64,000 nt of DNA from JAEUKH01 sp964447205 (GTDB taxonomy: Bacteria; Myxococcota_A; Polyangia; Polyangiales; Ga0077539). Of this stretch, positions 42,955 to 51,725 are shown one piece after another (the first letter of the stretch is position 1; each line of letters starts with the position of its first letter). The DNA is taken from assembly GCA_964447205.1 (NCBI GenBank), contig CAYUSB010000036.1, positions 1-64,000 on the forward strand, read 5' to 3'. The notes beneath the pieces are model-generated. The model did no database searches. It was not told where the DNA came from and saw only the letters and a list, made by a program, of their open reading frames with translations. The translations under genes and the position numbers were made by a program.

Positions 42955-43764
42955 ATGAGAATTTGTTGGGCCCAAGCACTCCGCCAGTGCGACAGAACAT
43001 CGAAAGAACACTATTTTACTGGATCACTGTTCGATAATGTCGAGGTCAACGTATCCGGGCTTCCTTTTCTTCGCGGTGAGATGAAGACGTTCCTCTTCCG
43101 GCAGCTGACCGCGCACACGCTCTGCCGTCGGCACAACTCTGTGCTCGGCGAGTGCGACGTCGCAGCCATCGACGTCATGAATGCGCTGCGTCGACTCCGT
43201 GAGGTTGAAAAGGCGCGCATGCGGGCAAACAGGACCCGTTGGTTTCCATACACCCTGCGCGTAGATGGGTCACGTTTCGAGCGATGGTTGCTTAAAGTGG
43301 CATTCAATGTCAGTCAGTTGCAGCGAGCGGACACTGGTGGGTGGATACCGCCGCGGGAGGCGGTCGAGATCGCATATGGACTCCGGCAGTTCCCGCCGGG
43401 AACTGGCTCGGCAGTGATGTCTCGAGTCGGAGCATACTTGCAAACTGGCCAGCGTCTGGCATCGGCGCTAGTATACGATCCGACCGGGATGACTCCGGAG
43501 GGCGTGCTCGTAGTCTTTGGTGGCTATCCGTTCGTCTGTTCGTGGGTACGCCCTCCTTCTTCGGCCCTCCCCACCAATATCGAAGGAGAGACCTTCGACA
43601 CAGCGAGTTTCCACCTTCGCCGCATTCATAACTCCCGTTACAATACAATGCTAGAATTCGACTGGTCCGGCCGATGGTCGGAGCACGAGAACCCCGACAT
43701 TGTGAACCTACGCGGTCGATCAGGGGCTTCTCATCAAAATTCCCAAAATATAGCTGAAATATAA
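42955..43764 (+). CDS. HNH-like zinc-binding protein in a low-GC patch
   Basis: The 269-residue protein opens with a metal-site pattern: C4 ... C12-DRTSKEHY (H19), then C57-RRH60-N61-SVLGE-C67-D. This spacing (Cys-x7-Cys, SKEH, Cys-x2-His-Asn, then Asp) is that of HNH/zinc-ribbon nuclease domains found in bacterial conflict genes. The remaining 200 residues have no motif I recognise. GC content is clearly lower than in neighbours, and codon use is relaxed, which points to recent transfer. It faces the ATPase/TPR gene pair at 44-49 kb. The nuclease activity is inferred only from ligand pattern. Confidence 0.45.
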   Translation: MRICWAQALRQCDRTSKEHYFTGSLFDNVEVNVSGLPFLRGEMKTFLFRQLTAHTLCRRHNSVLGECDVAAIDVMNALRRLREVEKARMRANRTRWFPYTLRVDGSRFERWLLKVAFNVSQLQRADTGGWIPPREAVEIAYGLRQFPPGTGSAVMSRVGAYLQTGQRLASALVYDPTGMTPEGVLVVFGGYPFVCSWVRPPSSALPTNIEGETFDTASFHLRRIHNSRYNTMLEFDWSGRWSEHENPDIVNLRGRSGASHQNSQNIAEI

Positions 43765-44330
43765 ACGGGAGTATTCTCACAAGTTCGAATGATGATCGAC
43801 ACTGCTGGTGGCCATTTTTGACGGACCACGTCATGGCGTCGCATTAAAGTCTCCAATAGGCCTCAACGCCAACGCAAATGTCGGAAGCAAGGCTAACAAA
43901 GGCAGGCGACACACATCGACATGGCCTGACGCAGCCGCGTACAACCGCAAAAAGGCACCAAATCAGCCGTGGAACCGTGCCGACATGTATCGGCCACATT
44001 CTTCTATTGACGGGGGCACGCGAACTCATCCAGGCCCCACATTCACTGCGGCAGCGCTGTCCAGTGCCAGCGCGTCACCCGCGAACATGCCATTGTCACC
44101 AGATTCGAGTCGGACATTACACAACTCAACAGTAACCAATGAGCGCACTTCCACAGCCCCCGGCGGGTCCGGCTTATTCCGCGTCTACCTTCCGCTCTCC
44201 CGTGGACCTTCCGCCTCCCGCCCTGCCCCCTCCACATCCCCCTTGCGCCCCCTGGTTCACCCCTGATAGACACTCTCCCAGCCCCTTCCGCGCACGGTGC
44301 GTGGAGTGGCGCTGCGGGGAGACTCACCAC
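43765..44330. other. Low-GC intergenic stretch without a supported gene
   Basis: Between the HNH-like gene and the coiled-coil gene lie 566 bases. The first 370 are low in GC and the last 200 C-rich. Open frames exist on both strands but show no protein character. No RNA gene is recognised. Confidence 0.45.
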
Positions 44331-47300
44331 ATGGACACCTACACCGACAAGGTCAAGGCGCGCGCCGACCTTGCCGAAGCCCTCCAGACGACCCACCGGG
44401 ACATCGCCGCGCGTGTAGGCCTCGTCGACGAGGACCTCGCCGTGCTCGTCACCGAAGGGCGCAACGCCGCACGGGCCGACGCCGAGCAGAAGATGGAGGA
44501 GGCCGAACAGAGCGCTGACATCTCCCTCCGCGCCCTCAGCACCGCCGAACTCCTGCGCAGGGAGATGGAGCTTCGGGCGAGGGTTCCGGCCGTCGTGCGC
44601 GACGTGGAGGCGGCCGGACACGCCCGCCTCGGCCTCATCTTGCGCCGCGTGAGCTTCGAGCGGTTTCGGGTGCAGGAGCTGAAGGCCCCCGACGACGCAC
44701 CGCCTCCGACCGAGGAGGAGCAGGCCGAGATTCGCCGCGTCACCCGCGTCTCTCGCGAAGACACGGTCACCCGCCTCAACGGTCTCGCAGAATGGATCGA
44801 CGCCATGCGCGCTCCCGGCCGCGAGCCCATCCTCGAGTCTCTGGCCCGCCGGGGTCTTCCCGCTGCGGAGCTCGCCGCCCTCGGCGACGCAGCCCGCGCC
44901 CGCGCCGCCCAGGGGGGCAACAAGCGTCAGCCCCTCGACGCCACCGCCCGCGAGGCCGCCGCCGTCGAAGCCCAGCGCACCCAGTGGAGCACCCTCCGCC
45001 GCATGCTCCGCCTCGCCGCCGCGCAGAACGCCCACCTCGCCGGCCTCTTCGCCGCCTGCTGACCGCAGGCCTCCCTGCCCCGATCTCCCGGGCGGGAGGC
45101 GCGACGCACGGAATCGTTCCCCCGACCGACGAGGTCGGTACCCCACCCTGACAAAATCGCATCCAGGCCCCGCGAAGTCGGCTCCCTGTCTGACGAAATC
45201 ACCTCCCCCCTTCGCCGAAGTCGCCTCCCCCCTTCGCCGAAGTCGCCGCCCCCCTCCGCCGAAGTCGCCGCCCCCCTCCGCCGAAGTCGCCTCCCCGCCC
45301 GGCGAAGTCGCCTCCCCGCGCGCGGCGAGCCCCTCCCCCCCAGCCACCGTCGCCCTGGGGTCCTCCGCGAGATCGGTCAGCCGACGGACCCACGGATGAT
45401 GGGAACCAAGCCGCGCCGTGAGTTGGGCGAGCAAGGGGTTGATAGGTTCCATGGCGTCGGGGGTGGGCCCACGACGATGCTCCAGGGCGAGCAGGAGGCG
45501 CGCCTGCAAGGTGGTGTGATGCGCGCGGCCGAGGCGCTCGGACAGCACCTCGACGGCCTTCTCCAGGTGTTGTCGTCCCTCTTGATAGCGCCCCAGCCGG
45601 AGGAGGGCTTCGCCCGCGAGCATCAGCATGGACCCGACCGCCGGGTGCGTGGGGTCGTACCGTTCGGCGAAGATGGCGCGAGCCCGTTCGGCCACCGCGA
45701 GCGCCTCGGAGGTGGTGCCCTGGGAGAGAAGGAACTCGGCCTGCGCCTGGAGGATGCGGGCCTCACGGGTCGTGGTCTCGGTCTTCGAGACCGTGGCGAC
45801 GAGGTCTGCCAGGGCGGGCTGAGCCGTCGGGTCGTTGAGACGGATGGCCGATCGGATGCGGAGGACTTCGACGCGCCGTGCCTCCTCGGAGCCGGGGGAA
45901 AGGGTGGCCGCATCCTGGGTCAAGAGGGCGTGCTCGCCCCGCTCGAACCACAGCTCGCAGCGGACCTCCGTGACGGCCGGGTGGGCGAAGGCCTCGGGCA
46001 GGAGGTTGAGCAGGACGTCGGCGCGTGCGAGATCGCCCTCTCGGAGGAAGAGCCGTGCGAACTCAGCAACCACCTCAGGACCAATTTCCTGCACGTGTCG
46101 TGCGACGTACCGAGACAACTTATCCAATGCCGTAACTGAGTAGTGTCTCACAAATATCGGAATTGTTTTAGACGCAATCGGCAGGAATGTCGCCAACATT
46201 TCGACGCTTGCGCTCTCCACTTGTGTTCGTATGGCCGCCGCGGTCGCGGGAGAGATGAGATACGCTTCTGCTGAATCAGACTTTGCAGATACCAGACATG
46301 ACTGGATCCAACGCTGTGCTTCCGTAAACGCGTCTTGAGAAAGGACTTCGATCCCGCGAGCCAACGCCGCCGATGCAGAGAGCACCGTGCCGTCTTCTGC
46401 AAGCGCACGAAGCCACCACAACCGCCACCGAAGAGGCGCCTCATTGCTGAGGACATAGAAGTACTGCTGCTGGATCAAGCCTCGATCGCCCCCCCGCAAC
46501 AATGCCTCGAGCAGGTACGGCGCGTGACCTTCCAAACCCAGATGCTTAGAAAATGAAAACGAGTCCAACGCGTTACGTGTGGCCCATGCTCGAATCGATC
46601 CCGAGATTTCCCCGGAAGCGATGCGATTTCTGGTGCCTTTGTCATACTCAGCCCGCTCGCGAACACCTATCTCGCTCGCCCACCGAACACGAGCGGAAGC
46701 CGCACTTGATGGATTCACTCCGGCCCAATGATTATCATCCAGACGAATCGCGATTTCCGCGATCCATGCGCCCGGATCAGTCACCGAGGCAGTCATCGCG
46801 TCACGCCATGACTGGTTAGTCATGTCAACGTTATTCCAAGTCCCAGGTTCTGCTCCGATCGCTGCGAGTTCTGCGGGCGTAAGACCTGGACCGTCGAGGT
46901 CGTCGTCGTGCTCAGAACCACTGTAATAATTCACAGCAGTTCGAATGTTGTAGGGCGCCGGTTCCAGACACCACCACCCTTCCGTTGCCTCGCCCTCCCA
47001 AAGTCCCCCGCCAGACACCACCACCCTTCCTATCCGCCGGGCCTCCGCGCAGGCCCAGCGCACCTCGATCATCGTCTGCGCGTTCACCCCCTCAAACCAC
47101 AACCACCCCTCCTGATCGCCTGCCGCTGCCCCGACCATCTCCTCGGGCGTCGCCTCGATCGAGATCCTCTTCGTCAGCTTGCCCCCTGCTGCCTCAATCC
47201 CCGCCTCGGGCGACCCCTCCCCCATCCACACCACCCCCGGCACGTCGGGGTACTCCATCGCACACCGGAACGTCGCCACCACCCACGGAGCAGGCTTGTC

Positions 47301-47657
47301 CGGACACTCCACGACATGCGAGATCCAGTCGTAGAAATCGGGCGCCTTCGTGGCCAGCGCGGAGGTCGTCTCCGCATCGCACCACAGGAGCACCCTCAGC
47401 TCCCGCTCTGCCACCAGCGGTCTCCCCGCGTTCAGGGCGTCGGCGTGCTCGGCCAGGGGCAGGTACACCACCACCGACCCCGGGGCTGCGTCAAACAGGG
47501 CCTCGGGCGTCAGCACCACGTCCGCCGCCGGGTGAGCCTCCCGCACGGCCAGGAACAGCTCGCGTAGGTGCGCGTCGTCGGCGTGGTCGAGGAGCACCAT
47601 CACCCCGCGCGACGCCAGCGACAGGATCGTCAGGACGTCTTCGGTCCACTCCGCCAC
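44043..47657 (-). CDS. TPR-containing effector-like protein coupled to a P-loop ATPase (3' end uncertain)
   Basis: The gene starts with GTG 47657, overlapping the ATPase gene by 28 bases. The first 230 residues form alpha/beta strands (MVLLDHADDAHLRELF, GSVVVYLPLAEHADALN, LRVLLWCDAETTSALA, IGRVVVSGGGLWEGE). Then come a helical middle and a C-terminal TPR array (EALAVAERARAIFAERYDPTHPAVG, MLAGEALLRLGRYQEGRQHLEKAVEVL). Protein-like sequence ends near 45370; beyond it the frame runs without a stop through the 22-bp array and antisense to another gene, to 44043. A lost stop or frameshift is likely. GC is visibly lower in 46130-46960 than on both sides. Function is unknown; layout recalls NLR-type defence effectors. 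Confidence 0.5.
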   Translation of the reverse strand: MAEWTEDVLTILSLASRGVMVLLDHADDAHLRELFLAVREAHPAADVVLTPEALFDAAPGSVVVYLPLAEHADALNAGRPLVAERELRVLLWCDAETTSALATKAPDFYDWISHVVECPDKPAPWVVATFRCAMEYPDVPGVVWMGEGSPEAGIEAAGGKLTKRISIEATPEEMVGAAAGDQEGWLWFEGVNAQTMIEVRWACAEARRIGRVVVSGGGLWEGEATEGWWCLEPAPYNIRTAVNYYSGSEHDDDLDGPGLTPAELAAIGAEPGTWNNVDMTNQSWRDAMTASVTDPGAWIAEIAIRLDDNHWAGVNPSSAASARVRWASEIGVRERAEYDKGTRNRIASGEISGSIRAWATRNALDSFSFSKHLGLEGHAPYLLEALLRGGDRGLIQQQYFYVLSNEAPLRWRLWWLRALAEDGTVLSASAALARGIEVLSQDAFTEAQRWIQSCLVSAKSDSAEAYLISPATAAAIRTQVESASVEMLATFLPIASKTIPIFVRHYSVTALDKLSRYVARHVQEIGPEVVAEFARLFLREGDLARADVLLNLLPEAFAHPAVTEVRCELWFERGEHALLTQDAATLSPGSEEARRVEVLRIRSAIRLNDPTAQPALADLVATVSKTETTTREARILQAQAEFLLSQGTTSEALAVAERARAIFAERYDPTHPAVGSMLMLAGEALLRLGRYQEGRQHLEKAVEVLSERLGRAHHTTLQARLLLALEHRRGPTPDAMEPINPLLAQLTARLGSHHPWVRRLTDLAEDPRATVAGGEGLAARGEATSPGGEATSAEGGGDFGGGGRRLRRRGEATSAKGGGDFVRQGADFAGPGCDFVRVGYRPRRSGERFRASRLPPGRSGQGGLRSAGGEEAGEVGVLRGGEAEHAAEGAPLGALGFDGGGLAGGGVEGLTLVAPLGGAGAGCVAEGGELRSGKTPAGQRLEDGLAAGSAHGVDPFCETVEAGDRVFARDAGDAANLGLLLLGRRRCVVGGLQLLHPKPLEAHAAQDEAEAGVSGRLHVAHDGRNPRPKLHLPAQEFGGAEGAEGDVSALFGLLHLLLGVGPCGVAPFGDEHGEVLVDEAYTRGDVPVGRLEGFGKVGARLDLVGVGVHVVSLPAAPLHAPCAEGAGRVSIRGEPGGARGMWRGQGGRRKVHGRAEGRRGISRTRRGLWKCAHWLLLSCVMSDSNLVTMACSRVTRWHWTALPQ
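44331..45062 (+). CDS. Alpha-helical coiled-coil protein of unknown function
   Basis: The 243-residue protein is nearly all helix and strongly charged: DKVKARADLAEALQTTHRD, AARADAEQKMEEAEQSAD, LLRREMELRARVPAVVRDVEAAG, and a Pro-rich hinge (DDAPPPTEEEQ). A ggggag site precedes ATG 44331. It overlaps the formal tail of the minus-strand TPR gene, but coding character is convincing only on this strand here. The tandem array at 45131-45325 begins 68 bases after its stop. I know of no assigned function. Confidence 0.6.
   Translation: MDTYTDKVKARADLAEALQTTHRDIAARVGLVDEDLAVLVTEGRNAARADAEQKMEEAEQSADISLRALSTAELLRREMELRARVPAVVRDVEAAGHARLGLILRRVSFERFRVQELKAPDDAPPPTEEEQAEIRRVTRVSREDTVTRLNGLAEWIDAMRAPGREPILESLARRGLPAAELAALGDAARARAAQGGNKRQPLDATAREAAAVEAQRTQWSTLRRMLRLAAAQNAHLAGLFAAC
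45131..45325. repeat. Tandem array of about nine 20-23 bp units
   Basis: Units are marked by (C)GAAGTCGCC or a close variant, at about 45131, 45153, 45174, 45194, 45217, 45239, 45261, 45283 and 45304. Spacing is 22 bases in the middle. The middle units are near identical (ccgaagtcgcc followed by a C-rich half), the left ones degenerate. The period is not a multiple of three, so the array is not an ordinary protein repeat in the overlapping minus-strand frame. It is not CRISPR-like, since there are no unique spacers. Confidence 0.8.
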
Positions 47658-48985
47658 TTGGTCACCATCCGGATCGTGAGCAGCGGGTGCGGGAAGTACC
47701 ACTCGCTCCCATCGGGGTACGGGAGCAGACGCTCCAGAGAGAGCAGCTCCCAGACCAGGGGGTTGTTCTGGAGCCGGTGCTCGGGGTCTGCGGCGATCGA
47801 CTCCAGCACCTCGATGTGGCCCGTGTGCATCCCGTTTTCCATGAGCCGCCGCGACTCGTCGATGACCCCCTCGATGTGCTCCGCGCGGACCACGGTCTCC
47901 TTGGCGCGCAGCACGTGGAGCACGAGCATCCGCACCATGCGCACGAAGTCCCGCGAGCGACCGCCCGAGTAGTACGCGAACTGCCGCAGAAGCTCCGGCG
48001 GGATGATCTCCTCGTGCGGCACCCCGAGATCGGCCACCCTTCGTTCGAAGAGCTCGGCGAGGAACTTCACCCCACCGCCCACCAGCATCGGAGCGTGCTG
48101 GTCGAGCACGGGCTCGTTGACCAGCACCTTCGCGCTGAAGCCGCGCACGTTGGCGAGGGCCGGGTGATGCCGGAGGGCGAAGGACCCACACACGACCATC
48201 GAGCACTCCATGGCCGCGAGCAGACCCGAGTTGACGAAGAGGTCCTTGGCCCGGTCGATGTCCGTCACGCGGTCGAGGCCGTCGATCACGAAGAGCACCC
48301 GACGATGGCGGAGCTGCACCTCGCTGAGGAGCTGGTTCACAAACGCCAGCAGACTCTTGCTCTCCTCGCTCTGGTCCGGAACCTCCGCCCGGCTCCTCCC
48401 GAAGGGCAGGGTCCAGCCCGTCTTCACCGACTCCGTCGCGGTGCTGAGGGCGGTCAGGGTCGCGCCCGCGAGGGTTCCGACCGCGGGGGCCGCGAGGTTG
48501 GAGGCGAACACCAGCATCGCCTTGCCCAGCTTGGCGAAATCAAGCTCGGCCGGGGCGTCCACCTTGGCCGCGATGGCGAGCTTTCTCCACGCCTCTTCCA
48601 GGCCTTGCGTCATCTCCTCCCGGGCCTCGTAGCCCAGGCGCTCTCGGGCCGCCCGCACGAGGGCCAGACCCGCCAGGAAACACACCTCCCAGGCCGTCAC
48701 CTTCTGCAGGGCCGCCACGTCCCCCACCACCCGGTGGAAGTGGCGGTAGAGGTCGAGCAGAATCACGAAGTCCTGCCCGGCCCGGGCCTCGGCGATGCGC
48801 TCAAGCTCGGTGGTCTTGCCGGTGCCGATGGTGCCGGTCAGCAGGACCTTCGGGGTGTACACCTCGAGGCCCAGGTCGGCCAGAATCGAGGCCGTCGGAG
48901 AGCCCGGGCGATTCGCGCGCCAGGCAGGGATAACCCCCGGCTCCTCGGGGTCGAATCGCCTGTAGATCTCGGGCCAGAGTTCCAT
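47630..48985 (-). CDS. P-loop ATPase (AAA/STAND-like), first gene of a two-gene unit
   Basis: The 451-residue protein has Walker A GTIGTGKTT (51-59), Walker B RRVLFVIDGLDR (about 228-239) and a sensor-like MVVCGSFAL. A hydrophobic, Ala/Gly-rich segment at about 157-181 could be a membrane helix or buried helix. The C-terminal region (LPHEEIIPPELLRQFAYYSGG, then FVRMVRMLVLHVLRA) resembles the helical lid and winged-helix part of Orc/KAP-type ATPases. It is followed by the TPR gene with a 28-base overlap. Together they look like a regulated conflict or signalling module. No known system name fits with certainty. Confidence 0.65.
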   Translation of the reverse strand: MELWPEIYRRFDPEEPGVIPAWRANRPGSPTASILADLGLEVYTPKVLLTGTIGTGKTTELERIAEARAGQDFVILLDLYRHFHRVVGDVAALQKVTAWEVCFLAGLALVRAARERLGYEAREEMTQGLEEAWRKLAIAAKVDAPAELDFAKLGKAMLVFASNLAAPAVGTLAGATLTALSTATESVKTGWTLPFGRSRAEVPDQSEESKSLLAFVNQLLSEVQLRHRRVLFVIDGLDRVTDIDRAKDLFVNSGLLAAMECSMVVCGSFALRHHPALANVRGFSAKVLVNEPVLDQHAPMLVGGGVKFLAELFERRVADLGVPHEEIIPPELLRQFAYYSGGRSRDFVRMVRMLVLHVLRAKETVVRAEHIEGVIDESRRLMENGMHTGHIEVLESIAADPEHRLQNNPLVWELLSLERLLPYPDGSEWYFPHPLLTIRMVTKWRSGPKTS

Positions 48986-49108
48986 CTTGACGGATGTACC
49001 ACGTGGCCCCCGCGCCGGGCGAGAGCGACCCATGAGCCCCGCCGTCCCCCCTCTCCACCCACTGCCTCCCCCCCGCCCCCATCTGCTACCCTCCGCCCAA
49101 TACCCCCC
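48986..49108. promoter_or_regulatory. Short divergent spacer, likely promoters for both directions
   Basis: The 123 bases separate the start of the ATPase gene (minus) from cysM (plus). Both promoters should lie here. It is C-rich and I could not pick reliable -35/-10 boxes. Confidence 0.3.
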
Positions 49109-49996
49109 ATGAACATCGCAGACCTCATCGGAGAGACCCCCCTCGTCGACCTCTCGGCCCTCCTCGGCCGCCCGGGGGTCACCCTCCTCGGCAAGCTCGA
49201 GGGCAACAACCCCGCCGGCAGCGTCAAAGACCGCCCCGCCAAGTGGATGATCCGCAACGCCGTGGCCCGCGGCGAGATCCCCCCCGGGACCCGCCTCATC
49301 GAACCCACCAGCGGCAACACCGGCATCGCCCTCGCCATGATGGCCCGGGCCTACGGGGTCGACATCGACCTGATCATGCCCGCCAACTCCACCGTCGAAC
49401 GTGTCCAGACCATGGAGGCCTACGGGGCCCGGGTCATCCTCACCTCGGCCGCCGGGGGCATGGAAGAGGCCATCGACTACGCCCACGCCCGCGTGGCCGA
49501 AGGGGGCTACGTGATGCTCAACCAGTTTGCCAACCCCGACAACTGGCGGGCCCACTACGAGAGCACCGGCCCCGAGATCTGGCGCGACACCCGCGGCGAG
49601 ATCACCCACTTCATCTCCTCCATGGGAACCACCGGGACCATCATGGGATGCTCGCGGTTCTTCAAGGAGAAGAACCCCGCCGTCACCATCGTGGGGTGCC
49701 AACCCACCGACGGATCACGGATCCCCGGGATTCGCCGCTGGCCCAAGGAGTACCTCCCCAAGATCTTCGAGCCCGAGCGGGTCGACCGCGTCGTCGACAT
49801 CGCCCAGTCCGACGCCGAAGAGACCATGCGCCGGCTCGCCCTCGACGCCGGCGTCTTCGTCGGGGTGAGCTCGGGCGGAGCCACCTGGGCCGCCCTCCAG
49901 GTGGGCCGCGAACTCGACCACGGCGTGCTCGTGGTCATCCTCTGCGACCGGGGCGATCGCTACCTCTCGTCGGGCCTCTTCGGAGGCCAGTCGTGA
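49109..49996 (+). CDS. cysM: Cysteine synthase B (O-acetylserine/thiosulphate sulphydrylase)
   Basis: The 295-residue PLP enzyme has the lysine motif NPAGSVKDRPA, the substrate loop EPTSGNTG, the phosphate-binding SSMGTTGTIMG and the C-terminal FVGVSSGGATWAAL. Segments IPGIRRWPKEYLPKIFEP are typical of CysM rather than CysK. It makes cysteine (or S-sulphocysteine) from O-acetylserine. The ATG at 49109 starts the family-typical N-terminus. Its stop overlaps the OsmC gene's GTG. The coupling of sulphur assimilation with an OsmC protein suggests a shared redox or thiol role. Confidence 0.92.
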   Translation: MNIADLIGETPLVDLSALLGRPGVTLLGKLEGNNPAGSVKDRPAKWMIRNAVARGEIPPGTRLIEPTSGNTGIALAMMARAYGVDIDLIMPANSTVERVQTMEAYGARVILTSAAGGMEEAIDYAHARVAEGGYVMLNQFANPDNWRAHYESTGPEIWRDTRGEITHFISSMGTTGTIMGCSRFFKEKNPAVTIVGCQPTDGSRIPGIRRWPKEYLPKIFEPERVDRVVDIAQSDAEETMRRLALDAGVFVGVSSGGATWAALQVGRELDHGVLVVILCDRGDRYLSSGLFGGQS

Positions 49997-50424
49997 GCGC
50001 GGGGAAGACCATGGAGGTGCGGCTGCGGCGGGTTCGGGGCGCCCTCTTTGAGGCCACCAACGCCACGGGGCAGAAGACCCTGATCGACGGGCCCGCCGAG
50101 CTCGGAGGACAGGGCGAAGGGGTGCGTCCCATGGAGGCCCTGCTCATGGCCCTGGCCGGGTGCAGCGCCCTCGACGTGATCCACATCCTGGAAAAGCAGC
50201 AGAAAGAACCCCTCGGCGACCTCGACGTGAGCGTGCGGGGGCTGCGGGCCGATGCGGTTCCGGCGGTGTACACGGAGATCGCGGTGGAGTTTGTGGCCTC
50301 GGGGCCGGTCAACCCGGCCAAGCTGGAGCGGGCCGTGAAGCTCTCGATGGAGAAGTACTGCTCGGTGGCGAAGATGCTCCAGCCCGCCGCCGCGATCACC
50401 TTCTCGGCCCGCATGAAGCCCTGA
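49993..50424 (+). CDS. OsmC/Ohr-family peroxiredoxin-like protein
   Basis: The 143-residue protein has the two redox-active cysteine sites of the family: one in LMALAGCSALDVIHIL and one in KLSMEKYCSVAKML. OsmC proteins reduce organic hydroperoxides using those cysteines. GTG 49993 overlaps the cysM stop; ATG 50011 with ggggaa in front is an alternative that gives a more usual N-terminus. It is co-transcribed with cysM. The variant EKYCSVAKM is common in the YhfA/OsmC branch, whose substrate is less defined than that of Ohr. Confidence 0.85.
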   Translation: MSAGKTMEVRLRRVRGALFEATNATGQKTLIDGPAELGGQGEGVRPMEALLMALAGCSALDVIHILEKQQKEPLGDLDVSVRGLRADAVPAVYTEIAVEFVASGPVNPAKLERAVKLSMEKYCSVAKMLQPAAAITFSARMKP

Positions 50425-50447
50425 AAAAACCGCGAGGACGCACCCCC

Positions 50448-50999
50448 ATGCACTCCCCGTTCGCACCCTCCCCCCACGCCACCCTCCTGGCTTCCTGCGG
50501 CTCCACCGACCTCCTGGAGGACGGCCCCCGCCTCCTCCTGGTCGAACGCGGCGGAACCGGTCGGTCTGTGACCATTTTCGTGGCGGTCATCATGGTCGTG
50601 CTCTTCGGCATCCAGGCCGTGTTGTCCGGGTTGGTCGACAGCGTGGGGTTCCCGCGGGAGGTGGCCCTCCTCTTCTCGGCGCTGTTTTTGGTGGCCCTGG
50701 TGGTGTTGGTGGTGACCCTGCGTGCGCAACGCAACGCGGCCCGGCAACCGGCTTCGACCCTGCCTGTGGTGCTGGTGATCGACCGGGCTCAGGGGGCCGT
50801 GCTCGACCCCACGGGACGCCCCCTCACCCCCCTGTCCGGGGCGGTCTTTCAACGGCAGATGCAGTTCGGGTCGTCCTCGTCCGCCCTCGCCGTCGCGTGG
50901 AACGGCGGGTCCCAGGTGATCGCCCGGGGCTCCCCCTTTACGGGCTCCGTCGACGACATCCTGGAGGCCTTGCGGGCCCGCGGGTTCGCGGTGCGCTGA
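50448..50999 (+). CDS. Small membrane protein of unknown function
   Basis: The 183-residue protein has two adjacent membrane helices (VTIFVAVIMVVLFGIQAVLSG and VALLFSALFLVALVVLVVTL). A short N-terminal segment and a C-terminal soluble part of about 90 residues (LPVVLVIDRAQGAVLDPTGRPL, VDDILEALRARGF) complete it. It begins 23 bases after the OsmC gene in the same direction, with gagga upstream. The family is not one I recognise. Confidence 0.55.
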   Translation: MHSPFAPSPHATLLASCGSTDLLEDGPRLLLVERGGTGRSVTIFVAVIMVVLFGIQAVLSGLVDSVGFPREVALLFSALFLVALVVLVVTLRAQRNAARQPASTLPVVLVIDRAQGAVLDPTGRPLTPLSGAVFQRQMQFGSSSSALAVAWNGGSQVIARGSPFTGSVDDILEALRARGFAVR

Positions 51000-51035
51000 G
51001 CCTGTCGTGCGTCGGGTCCGTGGTACCCTCGGCCC

Positions 51036-51707
51036 ATGCTCGAACCGTTCGCCGACGACCTGTGGACCGTGGCCCGCCCGCAACGTTTCTGGGGCCTGGA
51101 GACCGGCACCCGGATGACCGTAGCCCGCCTCTCGGACGGCGGGTTGTTCGTGCACTGCCCTGTTGCCCTCGACGACGCCACCCGCCGCGCGGTCGACGCC
51201 CTCGGGCCCGTGCAAGCCATCGTGGCCTCGAGCCTCTTTCACCACCTCTACGTCGGCCAGTGGATGAGCGCCTACCCCGAGGCCACCGTGTGGCACTGCC
51301 CGGGCCTCGACAAAAAACGCCCCGACCTGCGCTGGACCGGACCCCTCGGCGACGCCCCCCACGCCTCCTGGGAGGCCGACATCGACCAGGCACCCTTCAC
51401 GTCGCGCTTCGAGCGCGAGGTGGTCTTCTTCCACCGCAAGAGCCGCACGTTTCTGTGCGCCGACGCCCTCCTCAACCTCTGGCATCACCCCTCCCCCGTG
51501 ACCCGGGCCGCGGCCCTCTTGATGGGCAACACCGGCCCCGGGAAGGGCTACCTGGAGCGCATCGCCGTCCGCGACTACAAGCTCGGCCGACGCCAGGTCG
51601 ACCGCATCCTGGACTGGGACATCGACGGGGCCCTCCTGGCACACGGCAAGGTCCTTGACCATGGGGGCCGCGCGGCCATCCGCGACGCCTACGCCTGGCT
51701 CCGATAG
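51036..51707 (+). CDS. DUF4336 protein (metallo-beta-lactamase-like fold)
   Basis: The 223-residue protein fits the DUF4336 pattern: ADDLWTVARPQRFWGLETGTRMTVARL at the start, then VQAIVASSLFHHLYVGQW, AYPEATVWHCPGLDKKRPDL and VVFFHRKSRTFLCADALLNLW. The fold is like metallo-beta-lactamases, but the HxHxDH zinc motif is replaced by SSLFHHLYVG, so hydrolase activity is uncertain. It stands alone, converging on the six-gene redox operon. Its role is unknown. Confidence 0.7.
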   Translation: MLEPFADDLWTVARPQRFWGLETGTRMTVARLSDGGLFVHCPVALDDATRRAVDALGPVQAIVASSLFHHLYVGQWMSAYPEATVWHCPGLDKKRPDLRWTGPLGDAPHASWEADIDQAPFTSRFEREVVFFHRKSRTFLCADALLNLWHHPSPVTRAAALLMGNTGPGKGYLERIAVRDYKLGRRQVDRILDWDIDGALLAHGKVLDHGGRAAIRDAYAWLR

Positions 51708-51725
51708 GTCCGCACCGCGGAGAGG

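Noticed and set aside
43310..43834. 174-residue minus-strand ORF in the low-GC patch
   Set aside because: Overlaps the HNH-like gene and has no protein-like pattern or ribosome binding site.
45131..45325. CRISPR array
   Set aside because: Units are contiguous with no unique spacers and no cas genes nearby.
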